A stretch of DNA of 44,551 nt from Deltaproteobacteria bacterium (GTDB lineage Bacteria > Bdellovibrionota_C > UBA2361 > JAFLCA01): positions 1-44,551 of the forward strand of contig JAFLCA010000006.1 of the NCBI GenBank assembly GCA_017302875.1. The letters run 5' to 3'. The notes under the pieces were generated by a model, which saw nothing but the letters and a program-made list of their open reading frames with translations, was not told the DNA's origin and searched no databases. The position numbers were made by a program, and so were the translations under genes. This document shows positions 17,116-26,548 of this stretch, piece by piece; within the stretch, counting starts at the first letter, position 1; each line of letters begins with the position of its first letter.

Positions 17116-18987
17116 CTATAAGACAAAGCAAAAGAGCGCCACGACCAGAGTTGCGATAAACATGAACAAGGCATACTGCCGCACCTGTCCAGTCTGTGAA
17201 GTCCGCGCCACCTCACCCGAGAGTTCCACGATGGCCCCGGTTCCGTTTACTGCACCATCAACAATCGACTGATCGACGACTCGGAACAGCAGTCCTGAGA
17301 TCGACTCCAAAGGACGCACTACCATCGCTGCGTAAATTTCGTCGAAATAGTACTTGTTCAGTGAAAGCTTGCTGAGCGGTAACACGGCGTTGAAGATCTG
17401 CCCCGGAACAGACAAGAGCTTGGTGTAGAAGATAAGCCCGACGAGGACGCCGAGGATACCAACCCACGAAGCAAGGATATTCTCTACCAAGGAGGCAGAC
17501 TCGTGCTCGTGAATGTTAGGCAGCACGGTCGAGAGGAACTCCGGCAAAGCTGTCACGAGCCAGATGCCACCACCAAGAGCCAAAGCAGCCAATACGATCA
17601 ACGGCAAGGTCATCTTCCACGGTGACTCGTGAGGATGCGCATGTCCACGGTACTCACCGAGGAATGTCATGGCAAAAGAGCGCGTCATGTAGAATGCCGT
17701 AATGAAGGCGGTAAACGACGCCACAGCACCTAGAAAGTGCGTAGCACTCACGAGGTAAACGTTATGGTTGTGCGCCAAGGCCTCTAAAATAGCGTGCTTT
17801 GAGTAGTAGCCTGCCAATGGGAATATGCCGGCGATGGCCAAAGTCGAAATTCCGTAGGTTAGGCAGGTCACCGGCATATACTTCGCCAGTCCGCCCATGT
17901 GACGCATGTCTTGCTCATGGTGACAGCCATGAATGACCGATCCGGCACCAAGGAACAAGCAAGCCTTAAAGAATGCGTGCGTCACGAGATGAAACACCGC
18001 CACCCAATAGGCCCCGGCTCCGACTGCCATAAACATGAAACCCAATTGGCTGACCGTCGAGTACGCCAAGACTTTCTTGATGTCGTTCTGGGTTATCGCA
18101 GTAGTCGCCGCAATAAACGCGGTGGCGACGGCAACAAGCGAAACGACAAACAAGGCGTAAGGTGCGAGGTCGAACAGGAAATTCAAGCGCGCCATCATGT
18201 ACACGCCTGCGGTCACCATCGTTGCAGCATGGATGAGAGCCGAAACCGGCGTGGGACCGGCCATCGCGTCCGGGAGCCAGGTGAAGAGCGGGATCTGAGC
18301 AGACTTTCCGGTAGCTCCGACGAAAAGACAGAAAGCGATTACGGTGTACAGCGTCGTCTGTTCAGGATTTGCGCTGATAGCCTGCGCCAATTCGACAAAG
18401 TCGATGGTGGCAAACTGACGGTACAAGAAGAAAATTCCGAGCAAGAAGCCTGCGTCGCCAATTCGGTTAACTACGAAAGCTTTGCGTCCAGCGGCAGCAT
18501 AGCTGAGGTTCTTGAACCAGAAACCGATCAACAAGTAGGAACACAGCCCTACCCCTTCCCAGCCGACGAAAAGAACTAAAAGGTTGCCACCCAATACCAG
18601 CAGCAACATCGAGAACATGAACAGATTTAAATAGGAGAAGAAACGATGACGGCCCTCGTCTTCAGCCATGTAGCCGATTGAATACAAGTGAATGAGCGAA
18701 CCGATGCCCGTCACGACCAAGCACATGACTGCGGTCAAATGATCGAAGCGCAGAGAAAAATCAATGGAGAAGTCAAAGACCGAAAACCACGTGAACGGAA
18801 TGAACGTAAGCGCCTCTTCTGTTCCCGACAGCACTAAGTTGACGACCACGGCAAACGAAAGAGCACTGGCACCGGTAGCAATCCAACCTGCCAGGTCCTT
18901 GGCTCGACGTCCAATTACGAACGCCAAGAGCGACCCAATCAGTGGGAAAAGCGGGATCAGTCCGAGTTGATACGCTTGAGCTTCCAT
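17116..18987 (-). CDS. nuoL: NADH-quinone oxidoreductase subunit L
   Basis: This is the largest antiporter-like subunit of complex I, 623 residues. The helix-5 motif FVGWEGVGLCSYLLIGFW, the channel motif FTWLPDAMAGPTPVSALIHAATMVTAGVY (quoted in part: LIHAATMVTAGVY) and NDIKKVLAYSTVSQLGFM are all present. A C-terminal region follows that in known structures forms the long lateral helix running along NuoM and NuoN. AAAGGA precedes the ATG at 18987. It is placed between nuoK and nuoM as in most nuo operons. Confidence 0.97.
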   Translation of the reverse strand: MEAQAYQLGLIPLFPLIGSLLAFVIGRRAKDLAGWIATGASALSFAVVVNLVLSGTEEALTFIPFTWFSVFDFSIDFSLRFDHLTAVMCLVVTGIGSLIHLYSIGYMAEDEGRHRFFSYLNLFMFSMLLLVLGGNLLVLFVGWEGVGLCSYLLIGFWFKNLSYAAAGRKAFVVNRIGDAGFLLGIFFLYRQFATIDFVELAQAISANPEQTTLYTVIAFCLFVGATGKSAQIPLFTWLPDAMAGPTPVSALIHAATMVTAGVYMMARLNFLFDLAPYALFVVSLVAVATAFIAATTAITQNDIKKVLAYSTVSQLGFMFMAVGAGAYWVAVFHLVTHAFFKACLFLGAGSVIHGCHHEQDMRHMGGLAKYMPVTCLTYGISTLAIAGIFPLAGYYSKHAILEALAHNHNVYLVSATHFLGAVASFTAFITAFYMTRSFAMTFLGEYRGHAHPHESPWKMTLPLIVLAALALGGGIWLVTALPEFLSTVLPNIHEHESASLVENILASWVGILGVLVGLIFYTKLLSVPGQIFNAVLPLSKLSLNKYYFDEIYAAMVVRPLESISGLLFRVVDQSIVDGAVNGTGAIVELSGEVARTSQTGQVRQYALFMFIATLVVALFCFVL

Positions 18988-18993
18988 TTCCTT

Positions 18994-19296
18994 TTATCCG
19001 TTCATTTGAGCCGAATCAGTTGTCTCAACAGACTTGCTGGCACGGAATACCGAGATGATAATCGCCAAACCTACCGCTGCTTCTGCGGCAGCGACCACCA
19101 TCACAAAAAAGACCGCGATCTGCCCGTCCAAGTTACCAACGGAGCGCGACAAAGCCACGAACGTCACGTTGACCGCATTGAGCATGAGCTCGATGCACAT
19201 AAAGGCGACGATGGCATTTCGACGAACGATCACGCCGACCACGCCGATGGTGAACATCACTGCAGCAAGGGTCAGATAGTAACTAATAGGAATCAT
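18994..19296 (-). CDS. nuoK: NADH-quinone oxidoreductase subunit K
   Basis: The 100-residue product has three membrane helices and the two conserved membrane glutamates of NuoK, in [10 protein letters not shown] (about residue 36) and [11 protein letters not shown] (about residue 72). These belong to the central proton pathway next to the quinone-linked E channel. GGAG precedes the ATG, which overlaps the end of nuoJ by four bases, so the two should be translationally coupled. Confidence 0.97.
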   Translation of the reverse strand: MIPISYYLTLAAVMFTIGVVGVIVRRNAIVAFMCIELMLNAVNVTFVALSRSVGNLDGQIAVFFVMVVAAAEAAVGLAIIISVFRASKSVETTDSAQMNG

Positions 19297-19808
19297 GAGC
19301 GAGTCTCCTGCTGCGCTTTCGGGTTTCTCTTCTTCGCCAGCATAACCGCGCCGATAATTGCCGCCATCAACAGCATGGAAGCTGCCTCAAATGGGAAGGC
19401 ATACTGCGTATAGAGAATCTTGCCGATATTCTGAACCGATCCGGAAAGCCCTGCGGTGGGTTCAGGAAATACTTTGAAGGCTTCATTAAGCGGCGGCAAG
19501 GCGATTGCCAAGAAGAGCAGGCCCGTGATCGTTGCCGCCACATAGGTCGGAATTCCGACTTTACGCGGCTGCTCGACTTTCAAATTCAAGAGCATCAACA
19601 CGAATACCACCAATACGACAATGGCACCGGCGTAGACAATAATTTGCACCGTTGCCAGAAAGTGGGCATCGAGGGAGGCGAATATCGCCGCAACCGTGAG
19701 CAGATTCGCTACCAAGCAGAGCGCGCTGTGAATGGGGTTCTTAGCGGCCACGACCCCTATCGCCGAGGCGATAATCAGAAGGGCCATTATGAAAAATCCA
19801 ATTGCCAT
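19293..19808 (-). CDS. nuoJ: NADH-quinone oxidoreductase subunit J
   Basis: The 171-residue product has five predicted membrane helices. NuoJ features include [14 protein letters not shown] near the first two helices, [22 protein letters not shown] in helix 3 (partial motif [10 protein letters not shown]), whose pi-bulge rearranges during turnover, and a short basic C-terminus. TAGGAG sits just upstream of the ATG. It follows nuoH directly with a 7-base gap, where nuoI would normally stand. Confidence 0.96.
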   Translation of the reverse strand: MAIGFFIMALLIIASAIGVVAAKNPIHSALCLVANLLTVAAIFASLDAHFLATVQIIVYAGAIVVLVVFVLMLLNLKVEQPRKVGIPTYVAATITGLLFLAIALPPLNEAFKVFPEPTAGLSGSVQNIGKILYTQYAFPFEAASMLLMAAIIGAVMLAKKRNPKAQQETRS

Positions 19809-19815
19809 AATGCTC

Positions 19816-21051
19816 CTACAACAATCTCGTTGCCGCGATGATCATCAAATTTACCATGCTCAGCGGAAGCAGAATCTTCCATCCTAAGTGCATGAGCTGG
19901 TCGTAACGGAAACGTGGCAACGTCCAGCGGATGACGATCTGCAAAACACAAAAGAATAGAATTTTACCCACCAAGACCGCGTGACCGATCAGGGCCGCCC
20001 ACCACACATCACTCGGCAAGGTAACGAACGGGATATCCCAGCCGCCAAAGAACAGGATGGTAATCAGCGCAGAGAAAAGTGCTATTTCGGCAAATTCACC
20101 AAGCCAAAACAAAAGGAACTTCATGCCGGAGTATTCCGTGAAGTACCCTGCTACGAGTTCTGACTCGCTTTCCGGCAAGTCGAACGGGCCACGCTTGGTC
20201 TCCGCCATGCCGACTACGAAGAAAATCAGGAAAGAGATAAAAGCAGTTGGATAATAGACGATGCCCCAACGAGAGGACTGCGCCTGCACCATCTCGTAGA
20301 GGTCCAAAGTTCCGTACATCAAAATGACGCTGACCAGCGAAAGCCCCATCGCCAATTCGTAGGAAATCATTTGAGCGGCTGCGCGCAAGCCCCCCAAGAG
20401 GGAGAACTTATTGTTGCCGGTCCATCCGGCAAGAGCGACACCGTACACTGACATCGAACCCATCGCGAAAATGAAGAGGACGCCCGCATCAAGCGTGGCG
20501 AGCTGTGGGCGGATTTGATACCCCGCCACCGTGAAGTCAGGAGCGAATGGCAATACCGCAAACGACACGAAGATAGGAAACACTGCCATGAACGGAGCAA
20601 GACAGTGCATGAAGTTAGAGGTTCCCTGCGGAACAAAATCTTCTTTCAACAACGCCTTAACCGCATCACACAAAAGGGTATTGATAATGCCGAGCGCTCC
20701 GGCGGCGCGCAAAAGGAGCGGTGGCAAGCCGGCGACCAACAACAGGGCACATACCCCTACCCCAATTTCGAAAGTCAACGAAGGAATGTGCTGGGCGAAG
20801 GCAGGAGAAAATTGGACGAGTCCTGCTCCGATGGCGCACAGGATGACCCCAAGTCCACCCATAACTCGCAAAGCTAAGCACAGCATTTCGATCTGTTCGG
20901 GGAAACGGAAGAAGGCCCCGGCTCGGTTCGCGCCGATGCGATCCTGAATGAGCGCTGAGCCCTTGCGTTCAACCCACGTGCACACCGAAGCCAACCCCAT
21001 GATGAGGTTGAAAACGATAAAGACTTTTATGAGAAGGATTACTATTTCCAT
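19816..21051 (-). CDS. nuoH: NADH-quinone oxidoreductase subunit H with internal insertion
   Basis: The 411-residue product is longer than typical NuoH (about 320-350). VCTWVERKGSALIQDRIG near the N-terminus, KALLKEDFVPQG, ISYELAMGLSLV and AETKRGPFDLPESESELV are the standard quinone-chamber and channel motifs. Between NRAGAFF (about residue 48) and DAVKALLKEDF (about residue 130) lies an insert of roughly 65-75 residues. It contains hydrophobic runs such as GLGVILCAIGAGLV and GVGVCALLLVAGLPPLLL that could add one or two membrane helices. NuoH anchors the membrane arm to the peripheral arm and shapes the quinone entry. No strong ribosome-binding site precedes the ATG. Confidence 0.95.
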   Translation of the reverse strand: MEIVILLIKVFIVFNLIMGLASVCTWVERKGSALIQDRIGANRAGAFFRFPEQIEMLCLALRVMGGLGVILCAIGAGLVQFSPAFAQHIPSLTFEIGVGVCALLLVAGLPPLLLRAAGALGIINTLLCDAVKALLKEDFVPQGTSNFMHCLAPFMAVFPIFVSFAVLPFAPDFTVAGYQIRPQLATLDAGVLFIFAMGSMSVYGVALAGWTGNNKFSLLGGLRAAAQMISYELAMGLSLVSVILMYGTLDLYEMVQAQSSRWGIVYYPTAFISFLIFFVVGMAETKRGPFDLPESESELVAGYFTEYSGMKFLLFWLGEFAEIALFSALITILFFGGWDIPFVTLPSDVWWAALIGHAVLVGKILFFCVLQIVIRWTLPRFRYDQLMHLGWKILLPLSMVNLMIIAATRLL

Positions 21052-21083
21052 ATGGCGATCAAAACGCTGCCGATTAAAAACCC

Positions 21084-22739
21084 TTAGGCGTTACTCCTCA
21101 TTTCACCTACCGGCGCGGGGGCTCCGGCAGAAGTCTGCGGCTGATACGACTTCAAACAAACACCGCCGGCTTTGACGGTTGCGATACGAAGACCGGCCAA
21201 TCGTGGTTCTGAAGACAAGAGCGAAACGGTGAGCGTACGCTCATCAGCAGCGTCAGCGAGGCGAGCGCCACAAGCCTGTGCAAGTCGGCTTAGGATCCGC
21301 CACTCAGGTTCAGTGCCATCAAGAACATCAACCACTCTGTCGCTATACTGCAGACGCTGAGCGCGATTAATCAACATTCCAGCTTTTTCAAGGATGCTGC
21401 GACCCGGCAGCACCACCTGCGCCGCCGAGACAAGCTTATTGGTTTCATCGCAAAGCATCGCTACACTGCGCTTCGCCTTTGACATTGCAGCAAGCACCCG
21501 ATCGTCAATATCAGAAGCGAGGATGCCTCGCTCGCCCACGACCAAAACGTGCGCGGCTGAACCGGAGCGTAGCTTTTCAAGCGCCGCGTTATAAGCAGAT
21601 TCCAAATCCCCGGAGACTAAGCCGGCATATTCCGCACCACGGAAATTAGCAGCATAGTCCGGGCTCACTAGAATCTTCTCGACTTCATTGAGAGAGCGCT
21701 CACGGTACGCGAGCGCCACTGTTGCCGTCGGAGCAACCTTGGTCAAGAAATTCTTAAGCTGCACATACTCTTCAAGCAAAAGATCCGGCGAAACAAATAC
21801 CAGCAGCTCAGTGCCCTTAAGTTGCGCAGCTTCTGGCAGCGCAGTCTCCCAAGCGGCTGCCTTTCCATTGACGCGCGGCTTCAAGAGACGACGCGCCGGC
21901 AAGAAGCGATGGAACCCGTAACGACCTTCGTCACACAGCCATTCCTTGTTAACGGCATCATTCTGCCGCGCTTTTACTTGAACGACCTGACCATCCCGCA
22001 TGGCAACTTTTACGTTGCAGCCCGTCGAGCAACCGGGACAGATCGAATCGGTCTGTTTCGTGAACCAAATACGGGTATTGAAGCGCCAGTCGCGATGCGT
22101 GAGGGCCCCGACCGGACAAAGATCGACGACCGTGCCGGAAAGCGCATTATTAAGTTCAAGACCTGGATTGATCGCGATAACCGAGCGGTCGCCGCGATTT
22201 AGCATGCCGAGCTCAGAGGTCTTTGTAATTTCATCACAGAAGCGGATGCAGCGCGTGCACATAATGCAGCGCTCGCCGTCTAAGATGACGTGAGGCCCGA
22301 GCGGTTCAGCTTTGACCTTATGTTCCTTCTGCTCGAGAAAGCGGCTTGGGCGCGCGTTGTAATCGTAATGATAGTCCTGCAATTTGCAGTGACCGGCCTG
22401 GTCGCACACGGTGCAATCAAGCGGATGGTTAATCAGTATAAACTCGAGCGTCGCTGCCTGGGAATCTTTAACGTCTTTGCTCGACTCCTGGGTCAAGACC
22501 TCCATCCCCTCAGCAACGGTAGTGTTACAACCGATCGCTAATTTGGGCTGGCCCTTTATCTGCACCTGACACATGCGGCAATTTCCTGCCACGGAGAGGT
22601 GTGGGTGATAACAATAAAACGGCACGGCTACCCCGGCAGCCTTAGCCGCATCAATAAGATTCGTTCCCTTCGGAACACTTACCTTTTTGCCATCGACGGT
22701 AAGCGTTACCATCACCGGAGCTTCGCCTGTGCTCGCCAT
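21084..22739 (-). CDS. nuoG: NADH-quinone oxidoreductase subunit G (short form)
   Basis: The 551-residue product carries the N-terminal iron-sulfur part in full: a [2Fe-2S] site (Cys43, Cys54, Cys57, Cys71), the N5 site with His105, Cys109, Cys112 and Cys118 (HPLDCTVCDQAGHCKLQ), the N4 site in CIMCTRCIRFC with a later CPVG, and an extra CPGCSTGC motif. The molybdopterin-oxidoreductase-like C-terminal part is only about 250 residues, much shorter than in the roughly 900-residue E. coli protein. Electrons pass through this subunit from NuoE/F towards NuoI and NuoB. GGAG precedes the ATG, one base after the nuoF stop. Confidence 0.96.
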   Translation of the reverse strand: MASTGEAPVMVTLTVDGKKVSVPKGTNLIDAAKAAGVAVPFYCYHPHLSVAGNCRMCQVQIKGQPKLAIGCNTTVAEGMEVLTQESSKDVKDSQAATLEFILINHPLDCTVCDQAGHCKLQDYHYDYNARPSRFLEQKEHKVKAEPLGPHVILDGERCIMCTRCIRFCDEITKTSELGMLNRGDRSVIAINPGLELNNALSGTVVDLCPVGALTHRDWRFNTRIWFTKQTDSICPGCSTGCNVKVAMRDGQVVQVKARQNDAVNKEWLCDEGRYGFHRFLPARRLLKPRVNGKAAAWETALPEAAQLKGTELLVFVSPDLLLEEYVQLKNFLTKVAPTATVALAYRERSLNEVEKILVSPDYAANFRGAEYAGLVSGDLESAYNAALEKLRSGSAAHVLVVGERGILASDIDDRVLAAMSKAKRSVAMLCDETNKLVSAAQVVLPGRSILEKAGMLINRAQRLQYSDRVVDVLDGTEPEWRILSRLAQACGARLADAADERTLTVSLLSSEPRLAGLRIATVKAGGVCLKSYQPQTSAGAPAPVGEMRSNA

Positions 22740-22740
22740 G

Positions 22741-24057
22741 TTAGTGCGCTCCTTCGTGTTCGAAATTCAAAGCTTCTTTGCGCTTGCGGATCCCGACCAG
22801 GGCGTCGCCGATTTGCTCCTTAAATTCCTCAGGGAATTTTCGGATAAATCCTTGCGCCGGCCATGAGAGAGCTTCACCGAAGGCGCAGATGGTGTGACCC
22901 GCCACCTGATTACAGATACTTTCAACAAGCTGCACATCCCCCACCAGTCCGTTGCCATGACTGATGCGCTTAAAGATCTTCTCAATCCAGTGTCCGCCTT
23001 CGCGGCATGGAGTGCATTGTCCACAGGATTCGTGCGCATAGAAGTGCGCGACGTTTAAAGCTGCCTGTACCATGTCCGTCGTTTCGTCCATGACCATGAA
23101 GCCGCCCGATCCCATTCCAGAGCCAGCCTTGGCGAGAGACTCATAGTCCATCGTCACACCAGCGAGCTCATCGGCTCGCAGCACAGGGAAAGACGATCCA
23201 CCCGGAATCACTCCCTTCAGTTTTTTTCCGCCGCGAATTCCGCCGCACTCTTCCTCGATGAATTGCAGCAAGGGATATCCGAGTTCGATTTCATATACAC
23301 CAGGCTTATTGATGTGTCCGGAAGCAGAAATTAATTTGGTGCCGGTAGACTTCCCGACTCCGATTTCAGAATATGCCTTACCGCCGTTCTCAAGAATCCA
23401 TACCAACGCAGCCAGCGTTTCGGTGTTATTTACCACCGTCGGACACATGTAGAGTCCCATCGTGGCCGGGAAATACGGAGGCTTCAAGCGCGGCTGCCCC
23501 TTATTGCCCTCAAGCGATTCAAGCAACCCGGTCTCCTCTCCGCAGATGTAGGCACCTGCGCCGCGATGCACAACCATGTGGTGAGTAAAACCGGAACCGA
23601 AAATGTTTTCTCCGAGATAGCCCTTCGCATAGGCTTCATCGACTGCTGCTTGAATGCGCGAATACGGGAATCCGTATTCGCCGCGAATGTAGGTACAAGA
23701 CCAATTGCTCTGTACCGCCCATGCTGCAATCAGCATTCCCTCAATCACTTGGTGCGGATCGCGCTCGAGCAACACACGATCTTTAAAGGTTCCGGGTTCG
23801 CTCTCGTCGGCGTTGTTGATGATGTAGACGGGCTTACCGGTATTTTTCGGAATGAAGCTCCACTTCATTCCGGTCGAGAAACCTGCTCCGCCGCGCCCAC
23901 GCAAGCCGGACGTTTTTACTTCCTCAAGAACCTTGGCCGGATCCATGCCCAACACTTTCTTGATGACGGAATATCCGCCACGACTCTCGTAGCCCGCCAG
24001 CGTGTGCTGGTTCGGCTGGGTGATATTCTTGAGTAATAAACAGCGATGCTTTCCCAC
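22741..24057 (-). CDS. nuoF: NADH-quinone oxidoreductase subunit F
   Basis: This is the NADH- and FMN-binding subunit, 438 residues. GLRGRGGAGFSTGMKW binds FMN or NADH, NNADESEPGTFKDR and GAGAYICGEETGLLESLEG form the nucleotide pocket, and ESCGQCTPCREG with HTICAFGEA holds the N3 [4Fe-4S] cluster. It starts with GTG at 24057 preceded by AGGA. It oxidises NADH and feeds the Fe-S chain on the cytoplasmic side, together with NuoE. Confidence 0.97.
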   Translation of the reverse strand: MGKHRCLLLKNITQPNQHTLAGYESRGGYSVIKKVLGMDPAKVLEEVKTSGLRGRGGAGFSTGMKWSFIPKNTGKPVYIINNADESEPGTFKDRVLLERDPHQVIEGMLIAAWAVQSNWSCTYIRGEYGFPYSRIQAAVDEAYAKGYLGENIFGSGFTHHMVVHRGAGAYICGEETGLLESLEGNKGQPRLKPPYFPATMGLYMCPTVVNNTETLAALVWILENGGKAYSEIGVGKSTGTKLISASGHINKPGVYEIELGYPLLQFIEEECGGIRGGKKLKGVIPGGSSFPVLRADELAGVTMDYESLAKAGSGMGSGGFMVMDETTDMVQAALNVAHFYAHESCGQCTPCREGGHWIEKIFKRISHGNGLVGDVQLVESICNQVAGHTICAFGEALSWPAQGFIRKFPEEFKEQIGDALVGIRKRKEALNFEHEGAH

Positions 24058-24070
24058 GCGATGTCCTACG

Positions 24071-24628
24071 CTAGATAATTTCTGATTTAGGGTAGTCCTT
24101 GAGACCGGCTCCGAGCGTATCGTTAATAGTCGAAAGCCTTAAATCGGGACGCTCTTTCTCGATGCGAGTCAAAAGCTGGTCGAATTTCTCAACGGTCAGA
24201 TTCTCGAAGTAACAGTCGTTGATTTCGCACATCGGACCAGTTCCGCATGAACCAAGGCACTCCACTTCTTCGTAGCTCCACAAACCGTCGGCAGTGATTT
24301 CACCGGGGTTAATCTTCAAGCGGTGCTTCAAATGCTCGGTCAACTTGCGCGCACCACACAGAGCGCACGAGAGCGTGCGGCACACCTGCACGTGGTATTT
24401 GCCGACGGGTTTCTTGTAGTACATCGTATAGAAGGTAGCGACCTCACGGACGTGTACCGGCGCGATACCGACCTTGCTGGCAACCCATTCAATCGCCTCA
24501 TCGGTGATATGTCCGAGTTCTTCTTGCGCAATATACAGCGCCGGCATGACCGCCGACTTGGCGCTCGGATAACGCTTCTTTAATTCCTCTATTCGCTTTT
24601 CGGCTTTGTCTGAAAGTTTGATAGTCAT
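24071..24628 (-). CDS. nuoE: NADH-quinone oxidoreductase subunit E
   Basis: The 185-residue product is the thioredoxin-like [2Fe-2S] subunit. The four cysteine ligands are in VCRTLSCALCG and ECLGSCGTGPMCEI, after a helical N-terminus with the family's MPALYIAQEELGHI segment. I use the ATG at 24628, five bases after the nuoD stop; a GTG at 24646 would overlap nuoD and add six residues. The cluster (N1a) lies near FMN in NuoF and may act as an electron store. Confidence 0.96.
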   Translation of the reverse strand: MTIKLSDKAEKRIEELKKRYPSAKSAVMPALYIAQEELGHITDEAIEWVASKVGIAPVHVREVATFYTMYYKKPVGKYHVQVCRTLSCALCGARKLTEHLKHRLKINPGEITADGLWSYEEVECLGSCGTGPMCEINDCYFENLTVEKFDQLLTRIEKERPDLRLSTINDTLGAGLKDYPKSEII

Positions 24629-24633
24629 ACGTC

Positions 24634-25884
24634 TTAGCGGTCGCACTCCCCACCAATCATGTTAACCATTCCGAACGTCGGCACGACATCGGCAATGTTC
24701 GCCCCCGTAAGCAACTTACCCACCACCCCCATGTGAATGAAGGACGGCGCACGCACGTGCACACGATACGGCGCACCAGTTCCATCAGAGACGGTGTAGA
24801 ACCCAAGCTCTCCGTTTCCACCTTCGACCGGCAAATAGACATCGCCTTTCGGAGGCTGCACGCCTTTGATGACCATTTCAAAGTGATTGATCATGCCGTC
24901 GATTGAAGAATAAACCTCATCTTTCGGAGCCAACACGATGTGCGGATCGTCGACGTTAATAGGACCATCCGGAAGATTCTTGAGCGCTTGCTCGATGATT
25001 CGAATTGACTGGTGAATTTCCTGCATACGAACGACAAAGCGATCATAGTTATCGCCCTTCGTACCGAGCGGAACGTCAAATTGGAAATCCTGATACGAAG
25101 AATAGGGATAGAACTTTCGTACGTCGTAATTCACACCTGCAGCACGCGCCAAGGGCCCCGTAACGCCGTAATCAATTGCGTCGGCAGCAGATAACGGCGC
25201 CACATCGCACATGCGGTCGATGAAGATGCGGTTGCGAGTTAGCAAACGGTCACTGTTCTCGAGATGCATCTGCACGCCGCCGATGGCCTTTCGCAATTTT
25301 GCGACAAAACCTTCGGGCAGGTCAGCTTTGAGTCCGCCGACTCGGCAATAAGAAATTGTCAGACGCGCGCCGGTGACTTCCTCAATCAGCTCCCACAAAT
25401 ATTCACGAGCTTGAATTAGATAAAGCATGACGGTAAATGCCCCGAGTTCCATCGCAGAGGCACCCAAGCAGGTCAGATGGTCCGTAATGCGCGACATTTC
25501 AGAGAGAATAACCCGAATGTACTGCGAACGTTTAGGGACTTCGACTCCAAGCAATTTCTCGACGGTCAAACACCATCCGACGTTATTGATGATGGGCGAC
25601 ACGTAGTTCAAGCGATCCGTATAGGGCATGACTTGGTTATAATCGACGGTCTCGCACATCTTTTCGAAACCGCGATGCAAATAACCGACCTCAACATCAG
25701 CGTCGAGAATCTTTTCGCCGGACAACTCCACGACGATACGCACCGTGCCGTGCGTGGCCGGATGAGCCGGGCCGAGATTAAGAATCATCGTCTCTGAGTG
25801 CAGGTCGTCGCCGAGGTCATGCGCACGTAGGTGCGTTGTTACCCCGCCCACACCGTAGTCCACATTGAGAAGCTCTTTTGCCAT
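24634..25884 (-). CDS. nuoD: NADH-quinone oxidoreductase subunit D
   Basis: The 416-residue product is the 49 kDa-type subunit, distantly related to NiFe hydrogenase large subunits. LNLGPAHPATHGTVR (HPATHG at 41-46) carries the quinone-site histidine, GYLHRGFEKMCE and PYTDRLNYVSP hold further quinone-chamber residues including the conserved Tyr, and NMIGGECDR is the C-terminal end. It is separate from nuoC here, while some lineages fuse them. With NuoB, which is not in this window, it would form the quinone reduction site at cluster N2. Confidence 0.97.
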   Translation of the reverse strand: MAKELLNVDYGVGGVTTHLRAHDLGDDLHSETMILNLGPAHPATHGTVRIVVELSGEKILDADVEVGYLHRGFEKMCETVDYNQVMPYTDRLNYVSPIINNVGWCLTVEKLLGVEVPKRSQYIRVILSEMSRITDHLTCLGASAMELGAFTVMLYLIQAREYLWELIEEVTGARLTISYCRVGGLKADLPEGFVAKLRKAIGGVQMHLENSDRLLTRNRIFIDRMCDVAPLSAADAIDYGVTGPLARAAGVNYDVRKFYPYSSYQDFQFDVPLGTKGDNYDRFVVRMQEIHQSIRIIEQALKNLPDGPINVDDPHIVLAPKDEVYSSIDGMINHFEMVIKGVQPPKGDVYLPVEGGNGELGFYTVSDGTGAPYRVHVRAPSFIHMGVVGKLLTGANIADVVPTFGMVNMIGGECDR

Positions 25885-25918
25885 GTCTTTCGAAACCTCT
25901 TTGAAAAGTATCTTGTGC

Positions 25919-26497
25919 CTAGCGCGCGCTGGAACCCTGCCGCTGATTTATCTTCACCAACGCCGGGCGTTGCATGTCGACCGCTGTATTACGAACTTCC
26001 GGGTTCAATAAACGCACGCGAGGTTGCTTGGCCTGCACGGGATAGTCCTTGCGCAAAGGATGTCCGACAAACTCATCGTACATCAGAATGCGACGAACAT
26101 CGGGATGCCCCTTGAAGGTAATCCCAAGCATGTCCCAAGCTTCACGTTCCATGAAATTTGCCGAGTTCCACAATCCACACAGACTGTCGACTTCGGGCTT
26201 CTGCTCAGGCACCTCAATCTTAACGCGCAAACGCCAACGCAACGGCACGCTCATCAGGTGATACACCACCTCGAAGCGCTCTGGATGCGCATCCATCCAA
26301 TCAACGGCGGTAACATTAACCAGGAAATCAAAACGAAACTCTGACTCGGTTTTCAGCACCGAGAAGAAGTCGAGCATTCCATCGCGGTTAATCCGCACAA
26401 CAGCATCACCTAACTCCACAGAGCTTTGGACAATGTGTTTCTTAAGTCTGGAATTGAGAAGGTTTATGAGAGCTTCAGCAGTCGCAGTGGTGGTCAC
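25919..26497 (-). CDS. nuoC: NADH-quinone oxidoreductase subunit C
   Basis: This is the 30 kDa-type subunit, with the signature MEREAWDMLGITFKGHPDVR and then HPLRKDYPV. I choose the GTG at 26497 (192 residues). The longer form from a TTG at 26554 would place the start inside an AT-rich, promoter-like palindrome and add residues unlike other NuoC proteins. No good Shine-Dalgarno precedes the GTG, so the start is tentative. It is the first gene of this operon; nuoA and nuoB, which usually precede it, are replaced by a divergent glycosyltransferase gene. Confidence 0.95.
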   Translation of the reverse strand: MTTTATAEALINLLNSRLKKHIVQSSVELGDAVVRINRDGMLDFFSVLKTESEFRFDFLVNVTAVDWMDAHPERFEVVYHLMSVPLRWRLRVKIEVPEQKPEVDSLCGLWNSANFMEREAWDMLGITFKGHPDVRRILMYDEFVGHPLRKDYPVQAKQPRVRLLNPEVRNTAVDMQRPALVKINQRQGSSAR

Positions 26498-26538
26498 AGA
26501 ATAAGACCGGAAAGATATATAAAAACCCTTCTTTGACT

Positions 26539-26548
26539 CTATATATAG
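26539..26548 (-). promoter_or_regulatory. AT palindrome, probable -10 region of the nuo operon
   Basis: The sequence CTATATATAG is a perfect 10-base palindrome 42 bases upstream of the nuoC GTG. Read on the minus strand, TATATA can serve as a -10 box with TTCGCT 16 bases upstream as a weak -35. A related GCTATATATATAGC lies at 28266-28279 and CTATATCATATAG at 36717-36729, each between genes. It may be a promoter, a regulator site or both. Confidence 0.45.
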
